Below the pieces are notes generated by a model. That model did not search any database and was not told the origin of the DNA. It saw only the letters and a list, made by a program, of their open reading frames with translations. Shown here piece after piece: positions 42,494 to 56,303 of a DNA stretch of 64,000 bases. Every line of letters begins with the position of its first letter. Within the stretch, counting starts at the first letter, position 1. A program made the translations under genes and the position numbers. Source of the stretch: Heterodera schachtii (Eukaryota > Nematoda > Chromadorea > Rhabditida > Heteroderidae); contig SIJG01000156.1 of the NCBI GenBank assembly GCA_023374025.1, positions 213,848 through 277,847 of the forward strand, given 5' to 3'.

Positions 42494-44751
42494 ATGCTTT
42501 TTTTATTTTTTGTCAATGCCATTGGATGCGTTGGGCTCGGTTTGCTTTTCGTGAAAGTGTTTCGCTCTCTGTACAACATTCTCTACCCTTATGTGATCGG
42601 AAAACCGCGCGACCTGCACGAACTTGCGGGAGGTAAAGGAAAAGTGATCGGGAAGCAATTTGATCAAAATTCAAATAATCAGAAAGCAAGAAAAAAATGA
42701 TCTGTTTTTAAAACACCAAATTTAAAGCAATCTAAGCAGACAAAACTAAGGGCGATCAGACACTGAGTTTCGGTCAGAATCAATGAAAATTTAAAAAACA
42801 AGTGATTGGAATAAATTAATAGATTGAAACTGGTCAAAACAAAGGAAAATGATCAGAAGGAATTTATGTCTGATCACTGACAAAAAAAACATAAATAAAT
42901 AAACGAGAAACTGATCAAAAAAGTTCTAATGACCCGGCTAACTCTGTGTCCAACTGATTGTAAATTGGTGTCTTTGATCAAAAATTCGCCCTCACTTATT
43001 TTAATGCCCTCTGATTGCCAGGGGATGCCAATTGGGCCGTTGTGACCGGCGCCACCGATGGCATTGGCAAAGCGTATGCCGCGGAGTTGGCCCTGCGCGG
43101 CTTCAACCTGGTGCTGATCTCGCGCTCGGCCCACAAATTGGAGGCGGTGGCTGCCGAGCTTAAGCAGTATTCGGCCAGCAACGGACAGCGGGGCGAAGTG
43201 CAGCTGCGGACTGTCCAATTCGACTTCACCAACGCCAACCCGGCGGAGTACGAACGGCACATTTTTGGTGCCATCAGTGACTTGAACATTGGCATTTTGG
43301 GTGAGAAAATGGCAATGAAATGGAAACATTGGCATTTTTATGGGCCAAAAAATCGCAATTAAAGTGGAAACATTGGCATTTTGAATGAGGAAAAAAATAA
43401 TCAAAAATCTTTTTAAGGTTTTCTTTGGCAATAAAATTCCGTTCAGTGAACAATGTCGGCATGGTCAACAGTTACCCTGAACGGTTGGACAATTCGCCCG
43501 GAGGGTTCCAAGAAATTGTCGATGTTTCTGTATGTTTTCTTTTAATTTCTTCTATCCATGTTGGCATTTTTTTTCATATTTTTACACAAATTTTGATCCC
43601 ATTAATTTAAATTTTTCACAAATTTCAAATGCATTTTAACCCCCCTTCTTTGAATTCCATTTCCATCAATTTGCCCCACAGATTGTCAACACTTTGCCCG
43701 TCGCCCTTTTGTCCGCTTTTGTCCTCCGACAAATGGCCTCCCGTGGCCGTGGTGTCATTGTGAACGTCGCCTCCGCGGCCGCCCGTTGCCATTGGTATTA
43801 CTACGGCGTCTATTCGGCGGCCAAGGCAAGTTTTTGAGGGTTTTAATTTTGAATGCCGAAATTTGTACGTTTTTTTTAACAATTTCTGGGTTTTTATTCC
43901 TCTCTTTTTTGCCTCGGCATTCGTTTTCTCATTTTCCTTCAATTTTTCTCTCAAATTGAGCCCCCCCCCCCAATTTTTAGCATTTCATTGTCCATCTGTC
44001 CGCCATTTTGCGTGCCGAATTCGCCCCCTTTCTGTGCTGTGGTGCCGGCCCAAAGAGTGCCAACATTGTCATCCAGTCCCTCTGCCCTCTGTTGGTGTCC
44101 ACCAAAATGGCCTCGCGGACAAAGGGACGGCCTTCCTTTTTGGTGCCGTCCCCGGCGGCGTACGCGCGGCACGCAATTCGAACGGTTGGCATTGTGTCGG
44201 ACACAACGGGCCACCCGATCCACCAAATTCAGGTCTTGGATTTGAGTTTCAGGGTCTCGGGGCTGGGATTTGTCGGACATTTCGAACACTTGCCGAGAAA
44301 ATTCCGACTGGGGAACAAAGGATTAAAACTACACAGAATGGACGGCTTTGTACCTATCGTTCCCCTCCTTATAATTTCAAAGGCTTTTAATACTTGAAAT
44401 TCTAAGGAATTCACTTAAAAAAAACCTGCCATTTTTAGGAACAAATCTGAGGTTTTTGTGCCATTTTGGGGCAAAACTTTTGGAGGACAAATCTGAGAAC
44501 TTTTTTATAAATGAAAATGTCTGGAATCTCCAACAAATAGTTGATTTTTTGCCTTTTTACTTTAAAAAAACGTCTGTTTTCCCAAGGCTGAGCTGCTCTT
44601 CCAGTGCATTCCTTCTCCCCTTTTCAATTGGCTGATGCGCAACGAATCGCACAAAAGGCGCGCGTTGGCACTCGCCGAACAGAAAAGCGAAGCACAGAAC
44701 GGCAGCAGAAGGGAAAAGGGAGAGGGAGAAGAAGAAGAGAAAGACGGATGA
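42494..44751 (+). CDS. 17-beta-hydroxysteroid dehydrogenase 12 / very-long-chain 3-oxoacyl-CoA reductase (LET-767-like)
   Basis: Exons 42494-42632, 43022-43300, 43447-43529, 43682-43825, 43981-44232 and 44587-44751 give 353 aa. An N-terminal membrane anchor (FVNAIGCVGLGLLFVKVF) precedes the SDR fold: cofactor motif TGATDGIGKAYA, NNVGM (usual in HSD17B12 in place of NNAG), catalytic Ser in VNVASAAA and YSAAK with the active Tyr and Lys. SPAAYARHAIRTVG and the Lys/Arg/Glu-rich tail also fit. The family reduces 3-ketoacyl-CoA in fatty-acid elongation at the ER and can act on steroids; C. elegans LET-767 is the named relative. The intron after YSAAK has a consensus GC donor (AAG|GCAAGT at 43826). 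Confidence 0.9.
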
Positions 44752-45000
44752 ACAAATAAATTGACACAATTTAAATTTAAAAATTTTTAATTTTGACACA
44801 AAAAACAGAGATATTCAGAAATTATGCATTTTGAAAAAGAATAAATAAATAGTAGAAAAGGAGGACATATTCTGATTGATCACAGTATTGTCGCTACATC
44901 ATTTAAATTCATTTATTTATTCAATAACATTTTTGTCCATTTTCCCCTTTTTTTTGTACATTTTGTCCCTTTTTCAGTTGTTTTTCCGCTTTCCGTCCCA

Positions 45001-46503
45001 ATGTCTGGTGCTTTTCCGCCTTTGCCCTTCCGTTGCCACCGTTTTTCCGCCGCTCCTCCGTTTTTGCCCACTTTTTCGTCGTCGTTTCCTCCGTTTTCCA
45101 CGAGTTCGGCGCTCTCCAAAAATGTGGCCGCCAAATTTTACAACAGAGTGAGTTTGGGGGGACAAGCAGAAATCCTCGACTCTTTTGGTGCCATTTGTCA
45201 ATAGCCTTTGGCTCCCAAAATGCCAATTTATTTATTATAGCATTTTTGGTTAGTAAACTGAGAAATTTCTTATGGATTTGCGTCCGGTTAAGTACCAAGA
45301 GCATAAAATTGCAATTAATCATAAATTGTTCAGTGTTTTACCCCAAAATTATTTTTCAGCGGCATTTGCTGAAGAAAAACGAAACGTTGCGGCTCACTTA
45401 CGACATGCTGAGACGGCCCCATCACATTGGCAAGACTTTCACTTTTTTTGAAAATTATCTACAAATTTGGCCTTTAACTGGCGGGATTAATCGAAGCCAT
45501 TTTTATTAATTTGGACAGAATTAAAAAAACTTTAGCCTCTTTTTTGGACCTAATGTAAAGCATTTAATTTTACACCAAACTAACAAAGCTTTTGTAGAGC
45601 TTTTCAATGATACATAGATAAAAAAAAGAAAAGTTGTGCCTGTGCCCTTAAAAATTTCCTGGACAAATGACCCCAATAACCGCCCCCCTGTGGAATGTGC
45701 CAAATTGAGCAGTTCAATACTTTCGTTTTTGTCCCATTTTAGGCAATCACAAGGCGTGGATGGCGTGGAACACGCAGAATTTGAAGGAGTTCGAGCAGCA
45801 GCCGGGGCTGACCATTGCTCAGGACGAAATCATCCGGCGCTTCTGTCGCGCGCTGTTCTTCGAGTTTTTGCCCGAAATTGCGGGGCCCACCGAAGTGCGA
45901 ATTTTTACATAATTAGGGGATTTCGCATTTGGATAATTTGAAAAATTTGGGAGTTTATAAACCAAAATGGAATTTTCGAAGTAAAAACCATTTCCATCAT
46001 AACCAAGACGAAATGAAAAACCGAGGAAAAATGAAGCCGAAGTTTTTCTTTTTGAAATTCATTGCTTTTGCGTTCAGTTGGTCATCAAACGGCGTGGCAA
46101 TTGCGCATTTGTCACCGGGTTTCTCTGCTGGAATGACAAAACCGTCGCAAGTCAACGCAAAGTGAGCAATTTTTGGGAGGGAATTTTATAATTACGGGTC
46201 ATGGGCATTCGGCAACTTGACCAGAACCCGGTTCAGGGCTAGTAACCGGTTTTTAGGATCTTGGTCCGGGTGCATTTAAAAATTGCTTGAATCAGTGTCT
46301 CATGGAAATCCATCCCCACGGCCCAGGCACATGAAAATTTCTATTTCCCCCCCCCCCCCATTTTTCAGTTGTATTGGCTGTGGGGCTTCACCGAGGAAAT
46401 CCTGTCCAATCTGCTAAAGCATCCGCTGAAGTTGGAGCTGCAATTTGTGCGCAGTTTGGACCATCTGATCGTGGCCAATATTGCGCCCGCGTCTTCTGCG
46501 TGA
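45001..46503 (+). CDS. MRPS24: Mitochondrial small-subunit ribosomal protein S24 (uS3m)
   Basis: Exons 45001-45147, 45360-45429, 45743-45894, 46078-46161 and 46369-46503 give 195 aa. The Ser/Pro/Phe-rich, basic N-terminus (SGAFPPLPFRCHRFSAAPP) fits a mitochondrial presequence. LTYDMLRRPHHIGNHKAWMA matches the MRPS24 YE-AH-PHYIAHRKGW block, LVIKRRGN matches its RRGN motif, and YWLWGFTEEILSNLLKHPLK matches the C-terminal helix. Exon 2 joins exon 3 through a GC donor (ATTG|GCAAGA at 45430). Part of the mitochondrial 28S subunit. Confidence 0.85.
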
Positions 46504-46906
46504 TTTTGGACCGGAAAAAGAGGGCGAACCGACCGCACCATTCATTCTCTCATTTTGGCCTCTCATTTAGACAAAACCCCATCATTTTGCTTTTTTAAAG
46601 TATAAATTTTGTTTATTTTTCCTAATAATTGTGTATTTTGAATTGAAAAAAGTCCATGAACAAAATAAAAATTTATTTTTGGCAATTTTAACAATGAATG
46701 TTGGTTGGGTGGAGGGAAGAAGGATACACACAAATTGTAATACATAAAAAATTGGGAATTATTATTGTATATAATAAAGGCACAAAAAGATGAAAAACTC
46801 GTAAAATAATAAAAAATTTACCATATAATATAATAAGTTTATTATTTTTTGCCCCTCCCCGCCCCTTTCCCGTTCTTTTCATCTCTTATCATTATTATTT
46901 TGTTTG

Positions 46907-49497
46907 TCATTGTGTGTTGAAGATTTCGTTGGTCAGCAAATTGCGTGCCACCACCAAACGCATTATCTGAACAATGAAAATAATTCAAAAATAATATTAA
47001 AATATATGCCGCCGAAGTTGGCACGGCACAATAAAAAAAAAAACTCGCCTCGTTGGTGCCTTCGATGATTTGATGGACTCGACAGTCGCGCAGATATTGC
47101 TGCAGGGCGTAGTCCTTGAGAATGCCGTAGCCGCCGAACATTTGCAGCGCTTGGTTAATCACCTCAAAGCAGAACAATAATTTCAGCAAAATTAAGGGGT
47201 TCCGCAAACTGTGTTTTTAACTCCTTTGAAAATGCCATTTCCCAAAAATGTGGCACAAAATTCCGGAAAAATAGTTGGAAATGCGTTTTTTTCACGTCAT
47301 ACCACACAATAGAATGAACCCACAGTGAATGCCTCGTCCGTTATGTACATTTTGGCCATTGCGCTCATCGCCGATGCGTTCGGAGTGCCCTCCTGCAAAT
47401 GGTGGCACGCCTCGCGCAGCAAAAGTCGCGAGGTGACAAGCTGAAAATGGCATTTTGTATCGAGACAAAATTTGAATTGAAAAAACACTGAAACCCCTCT
47501 AGAAAAGCATTAGGAATCCAATGGATGTGAATGAATGGCTTATTGTTGATTCAATGGAAAAGTGCCAACCTTTGTGGCCATTTCGGCCAATTTGAATTGT
47601 GTCCATTGGAATTGGGAGATGGACTTGCCAAACGCTTGACGGACCTTAAAATGGAAAATATTACGCCGACAATTGTTCTGTCCATTTCCAATTCGGTGTC
47701 ACCAACTTTTGTGTGTTCGATGGCCAAATCCATGCTCATCTGAGCAGCGCCCAGGGAACACGCGGCGATGTTCACACGGCCTAAAACAAAATGGAAAAGC
47801 GCAATTACCATACATTTCATTTATTTTTTGGATTGGATTGGATTTAGTCGTATTAGAGGCCGATTGGAAAAATCGTGGTGGGATTTACAAATAGGAAAAG
47901 TTTAATAGACTCGAGATCGAACCCGGGAATGAGAAATTCGAATATTTTTGAGTTGGGCAACCAAACGCCGTACCTCCCGAAAAGCACGGAAAAGAGGGCT
48001 AGCCCTTTTTTCATGTAAAATGCACACTGGTGGCATGCTCACCTCCGTTCAGTCCCTCCATGGCGATGGTAAAGCCTTCGTCGTCCGCGCCCACTTGGTT
48101 GCTCACCGGCACTTTGACGTCCTCAAAAGTGAGAATACGCGTTGGCTGCGTGCACCAGCCCAATTTGTTCTCGTCCTTGCCCAATTGGAAGCCTAAAAAG
48201 TGAAAAATTGACCAATTTTTTGAATCCCCCGCGATATTTTTAAATAAATAAGTCATAGAAATTTGTCTGCACTTGCCCGGCATGTCGGGCGTCATAATCA
48301 ACGCGAAAATGCCCTTGGGACCCGGCGGCGCGTCTTTGTGGCGCATCATCACTAAATAAACGCTGGACACGCCGCTGCCGCTGATGAACGCCTTGGAGCC
48401 ATTCACTTAACCAAAACTTTTTCAAATTTGGCCAACTGGTATATAACCCATCAAAAATGGGTTTTTTTGTACGCTTTCCCCCACCAATGTAATGGTCGCC
48501 TTCTCTCCGTGCGTTTGTGCGCAGTGCGGCCGAGTCGGAGCCGCTGCCCGGCTCGGTCAGGCAATAGGAGGCCAACTTGGTGAAGCTGGCCAACTCGGGG
48601 ATGTATCGTTGCTTCAGCTCCTCGTTGGCAAAACGGTCGATCATCCACGGCACCTGGCCAAGAGGGAGTTGTGAAAAGCAAACTCAAAAAAGTAAATAAA
48701 AAAGCAGAAAAAAGGAAAAACAAACGCGAGTAAATATATTGTGCAATTAAAAGAAAACAAAGAAAAAACCCTGGGGACCAAAAAGCAGGAATTGTTGATG
48801 TTTTTAGCCACTAAATTATCCTCATCCGGCGGTGTCTTTAAACATGTCGAGAAATTTTTGTGGTAATTTTAATGCATTGTTTTGCCAAATCGTTTCGGAT
48901 TTTGCACCGAAAAAGTTGTCGAATAACCAGGAAAGATCCCACATCTAAACCTCTCTCAAAAATACTGTTTTTAATTTAATCCTGTCCCCAGTTGCTGAAT
49001 TGCTCCTCCTTCTCCTCCGTTACCATGTTGTGCACCGCCATGTAAGCGGCGGTGCTGCAACAGCCGGCGGCCAACTGTTCGAAGACCAACGCGGCGTCGG
49101 ACCGACTCAGTCCCGCGCCGCCGTACGCGTCGGCGCAGTAAATGGCACCGAAGCCCAACTCGCCGGCCTTACGAAGCGCGTCCATCGGAAGCTGGCCCTA
49201 AAAATGGGAATTAAATTGCTAATTAAACAATTGGATTTGTGTGCTGCACCAGCTTGTCCCATTTGTCCATCTCCGGGTACAACTCTTTCTTGGCAAAATC
49301 CTTGGCCATCCGTTGGATTTCGATTTGTTCCGAGGAGAGGCCGATGGTCGCTGCAAGAAAATGTTGAATTTCCAAAATGGAATTTTTAAATTTTTTTTGG
49401 AGAGCTTACGGTCGGCACAGTAGCCAATTCGCCGGAGGGATCGTCGTCGGCAAACCGATGAAGAAATGGGAGACGAAAAAAGACGGGAGCAAATCAT
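46907..49497 (-). CDS. ACAD8: Isobutyryl-CoA dehydrogenase, mitochondrial (ACAD8-like)
   Basis: Eleven exons: 49410-49497, 49250-49350, 49024-49197, 48485-48653, 48277-48405, 48043-48192, 47707-47780, 47570-47644, 47324-47440, 47049-47162, 46907-46966 (416 aa, family length). An Arg/Ser-rich presequence is followed by [38 protein letters not shown] (FAD/substrate loop), [66 protein letters not shown] and [10 protein letters not shown] with the catalytic-base region. ACAD8 oxidises isobutyryl-CoA in valine breakdown; ACADSB is the nearest alternative. Two introns need GC donors to stay in phase (CCGG|GCAAGT at 48276, GAG|GCGAGT at 47048). The intron 48654-49023 follows HNM. Confidence 0.92.
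47830..48015 (-). repeat. tRNA-derived SINE-like sequence in an ACAD8 intron
   Basis: On the minus strand an A-box-like GTACGGCGTTTGGTTGCCC and, ~40 nt later, a B-box-like CCGGGTTCGATCTCG sit at tRNA spacing. No proper cloverleaf forms. A SINE or tRNA relic is inferred; no second copy is in the window. Confidence 0.3.
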
Positions 49498-52557
<3,060 letters not shown>

Positions 52558-52698
52558 TTACAAAAACAATTTAATCAAGAAAAAAAATTGGGCCGGATTT
52601 TAAAACCATTTGAAGTTAAATGCAAAGTGCAAGTGATCGCCATTTGTTCACACATACAAAAAGAGAATGGAAAATAATAATAATCGGCACGCTTTTTG

Positions 52699-53945
52699 CT
52701 ACACATCATTCACAACAGAGGCAGCGACGGCGGACGAACTGCTGCACGGCGCATCCCCAACAGCTGCTGGGTTCGTCGGATTATCCACACAAACCTGGAA
52801 TTCAAATTTGTTTCAAAATTGGCATTTTGTTAATACTAATTTTTATTTCAAAAATAAACTTTTGTCCTACCAATTTGCTGTAGTCAAAGCGCACAGCTGG
52901 CAAACAAAAGCTTGGCATTTGGGAGAGAAATTGCGGATCTGTCGCCATCGGCATGTACAGCTTCGGCTTCAGCTCTTCGCGTTTGCGCGCACGGCGTTCC
53001 TTCTGACGGATGGACTCCTGCCATTCCTGTGCCTTTTGGGCCAATCTGAGACACAAATTTCGCAATTAATGCATCCTTTCAGCGGCTTTTTCAATGAATG
53101 TCCTTGGTAATTAGCACACTTTCCCTCCCACCTTTTCTGTCTCTGTTCCTCCGATTCCTCTGCGTCCCTGTCCGACTCGTTTAGTTTTCTCTGGTTCTTG
53201 TCCACGCCGTCACTTTCGTCGTCGCCGTCCGACCCCTCGTCATCCGACAGATAGCCATGGGCAACGAAGAAGCCGTCATTCTCCTCATCGTCCATCACAT
53301 CGTCGTCTCTCTAAATAATGCCAGGGGAGGAATTGGAGCGTCCTCCGGCCCCCCATCCGTCCATTTCGGCACCTCAATCTCTTCGTCCGATTTGCATTCG
53401 TCCGCATCCTCCGGCTCCTCCTCCCACTCCTCGTCCGAATTCTCCTCATAGTTCAGCGTCTGTCAAAATAAATTGCAAAACCATTTCACAAATTGTGGGG
53501 CACCTCTTCTCGGCCAAATGGTCGACGGCCGGTGATTTGGGCACTTCGACGCCGCCAAGTGCCCCAATAGGGCGGCCGATAATTGTCGTGAAAATGATAA
53601 TATTTTGGCTTTTGCGCATCAGTGTTTGTCGCGGTGTGTTTTTGGCGCTTCGTTTTACAACGCGCCAAAAAGTCAGAGGCCTTAAAAAGGGGGAAAAGTA
53701 AACAAATTGAAAGAGCCATTCGATTGATTATATAAATTGAATGTATAATGAGACCATATTTTCAGTCTTCCACCTCATTTTCAGCGCTGCGGAGAAAATT
53801 GTGGTATTCCGTCTCATTTAGGGGCTAAAATTCTCAGAATAATTATATAAAACCCAAAAGTGTTCCACCGACCCTTCGCATTAGCACCGGCGCAATTCGC
53901 ATGCCCTCCTTCAGTTGGAAGGGTCGAAAGCGCGTGTTCAAAATG
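52699..53945 (-). pseudogene. CHAF1A: CAF-1 p150 (CHAF1A) copy 1, 5'-truncated
   Basis: Exons ~53873-53945 (broken), 53774-53824, 53504-53680, 53373-53459, 53132-53310, 52871-53045 and 52699-52794 join in phase. CAF-1 p150 marks: FRPFQLKEGMRIAP, HDNYRPPYWGTWRRRSAQI, NYEENSDEEWEEEPED and ENDGFFVAHGYLSDDEG. The coding match with the full copy (59282-60899) ends inside exon 53873 at 53945, so the start exon and PIP box are missing here. It keeps its own stop (VVNDV, 52699-52701), which the full copy lost. It could still be made from another promoter; a broken copy is more likely. Confidence 0.8.
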
Positions 53946-53987
53946 CTGATCCGCATGGCGACACCATTACATGTGAACGGAATCAAA

Positions 53988-54311
53988 GGTGCTAGTCAAC
54001 CGACGAAAATTGCAAATTTGGGCGACCGACGAAAAGTGCAAAATTTGTTTATCATACCATAGCGCTTGAATTGCGTTATTAGTTTGATAAACTTCAAATT
54101 TTTTTATTAATTTTTCACAAGCTCAAACTGGAGAATTGTCAAAACTTTTGTAAAACTTAATAAAATTCTGAAATTTAGCAAACTAATAACGCAATTCAAG
54201 GGCTATCGTATGATAGATACCAAATTGTGCCACTTTGTTGCGTCTGAGAAAAGTTATGAGTTGATTTACTCAAAAATTTAGCAAATTTTGCACTTTTTCG
54301 TCGGTCGACCA
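53988..54311. mobile_element. Inverted-repeat element with GTCGGTCGAC ends
   Basis: Ends GTCAACCGACGAAAA and TTTTTCGTCGGTCGAC are inverted; inside, GAATTGCGTTATTAGTTTG at ~54070 is mirrored by CAAACTAATAACGCAATTC at ~54180. TSD not clear. Confidence 0.6.
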
Positions 54312-54748
54312 ACCACGACAAGCCACGTCATTGCGCAAAAACTCACGTGAGCCATCATAAGGCATGCTGTTGAGACGATGGAAACGACCTCTGTAACCCG
54401 TGCTGCTGCTTCAAGCATCAGTTCGCCTGCACTTTCTGAAGTGCCTTCAAAAAATGCCACCAATTCCAGATTGATGAATGAATAATTACACTCCGCGCGC
54501 AGATGGGTTGCGAACGGAACCGCGTTTCAAAGCCGAAGCTTGGAATGTTTATTAGATAACGCTGAGCAATTTTCTTTTTTATTATTGATATATTTGTGGA
54601 AATGTTAATTTCAATAAAGCATTTTTGAAAAATTGATTAATTTGGGGACCAAATATGAGGGCCCTGCTGACGTAGACCGCGATAGAACTTGTAATTGTTT
54701 GAACTTGATAAAAATCAGAAAAAATCAGAGGGACATGGAAAATTTTTT

Positions 54749-54898
54749 GGTTCTAGTCGGTTTTACGCGTCCCATGACATTTTACGCATCCCAACCTTAA
54801 TTCCTCTTTTTGGAACCTCGGAATGCCATCCTTGCCATGGACACAAAATGTAATGGGAAGTGTAAAATGCCATGGGACACGTAAAACAGACTAGAACC
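54749..54898. mobile_element. ACGCGTCCCATG-word inverted-repeat element
   Basis: Ends GGTTCTAGTCGGTTTTACG and CGTAAAACAGACTAGAACC are inverted; interior words are TTTTACGCxTCCCA and inverses. AAATTTTTT flanks both sides (8-9 bp TSD, ambiguous in the T run). Confidence 0.65.
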
Positions 54899-55605
54899 AA
54901 ATTTTTTTTGTAGAAAACAAATAACGGGCAGAAAGAGCTTAATATTTGCTACAAAATAATAATCTCCGCTGACAAATGACGACGATAAGTCTAAAATTGA
55001 CTACCTTAAAAATGCTCTATTTTCAATTGGAATATTTAGTTCTCACAAATTGTCGCAAATTTTTAGTGAAAATAACACATTGTTCAAATTCGGGGCGTTC
55101 TAAATTAGTCCAGGCTCACATCGTGCTAACTCGGCTTCTAAGGACGTATACTGATTTCCAAGGACATAACAGGAAAAATTAATTAATTTCAAGGACGCGT
55201 AATTTTTGTCATTGCAATGAAAATTCATTAATTTTTATTCAAATGATTTGTTTTTTTTTCTACTGTCTTTTTTGTTTCATTTCTTCGCATGTGCACTTTT
55301 TTGCGGCGCGCTTTTTTTTTAAAAAAAACTTGGCAAAGCGAGGTGTCCGGGGGAAAAAATTGGATCCTTGCCATTAATGGACGAATGCGAGCCGCAGAAC
55401 CGCTAAAACGAACTTTTGCGGGATTTTCGAAATTTGAAAAATTTTGTCAAAACAAGCACAAAAAGTATACTTATGTATATACAACACGTACCTCTCTAAG
55501 AACAGAACTCCAATAAATTTTTTATATTTTTCTTGGAAAAATTTTGTAGAAATTACATACAGTCAGGTACAAAAGTATTTGAGCAAACTATGCAATGGAA
55601 ATCGG

Positions 55606-56057
55606 GGCTCTAATGCACTTTATGAGTCCAATCGACTTTTATGAGTCCAATCAACTGACAATACCTGCTTTTTATACAATAACTTTGTTCATGCTCGAAC
55701 AAACCCTAACTTTTTGGTATCATTAGGAGGCATAAACTCTTAATAATGTAATAATACGAGAAAACAAAAGAATTCGAACATTTAAAGAAAGTTACAAACC
55801 ATAATAATCAACAATTAGTTAATTAATCAAATCTTTTTTGGTAATTGTCTAAACGCTGAGACTTTAGATATTTTAGCTTCTTTAGACTTTGTGCTTTCGA
55901 ATGATACCAAAAAGTTAGGGTTTGTTCGAGCATGAACAAAGTTATTGTATAAAAATCAGGTATTGTCAGTTGATTGGACTTATAAAAATACCTTTGGACT
56001 CATAAAACTCGATTTGACTCATAAAACTCGATTGGACTCATAAAGTGCATTAGAGCC
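55606..56057. mobile_element. 452-bp foldback element, 8-bp TSD
   Basis: Ends GGCTCTAATGCACTTTATGA and its inverse, flanked by GAAATCGG on both sides (55598-55605, 56058-56065). The arms include TTGTTCATGCTCGAACAAAC and a pair of TTTTTGGTATCATT modules. Near its ends GAGTCCAATCGA is iterated. Confidence 0.8.
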
Positions 56058-56303
56058 GAAATCGGTACGTAGAAACGCTTCCAATTCTGAAGTCATCATG
56101 AAGCGATGCGTTTTCTTTATGAGAGAGAACACAAGAGGAACGCAGTTATACATATACTGTAGACCCCGACCCCCACATTTTGAGGATAATTCCTATTAAA
56201 TTGCTGTTATTTTTCTCATAAAGATTGTGACTTTTAATATTTCGAAAAAAAAATTTATTTACAAAAATATCTTATCACTACATTTACTTTTTATAGAACG
56301 CAA

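Larger units (their letters stand above)
53946..56303. other. Repeat-rich intergenic region
   Basis: Beyond the CHAF1A breakpoint there are three inverted-repeat elements (listed separately). A possible minus-strand exon lies at ~54350-54470 (ESAGELMLEAAARVTEVVS, donor GTGAGT) with no partner found. Confidence 0.4.

Noticed and set aside
44876..45151. 91-aa and overlapping frames around the MRPS24 start
   Set aside because: Shadows of the first MRPS24 exon; they do not continue through its splice sites.
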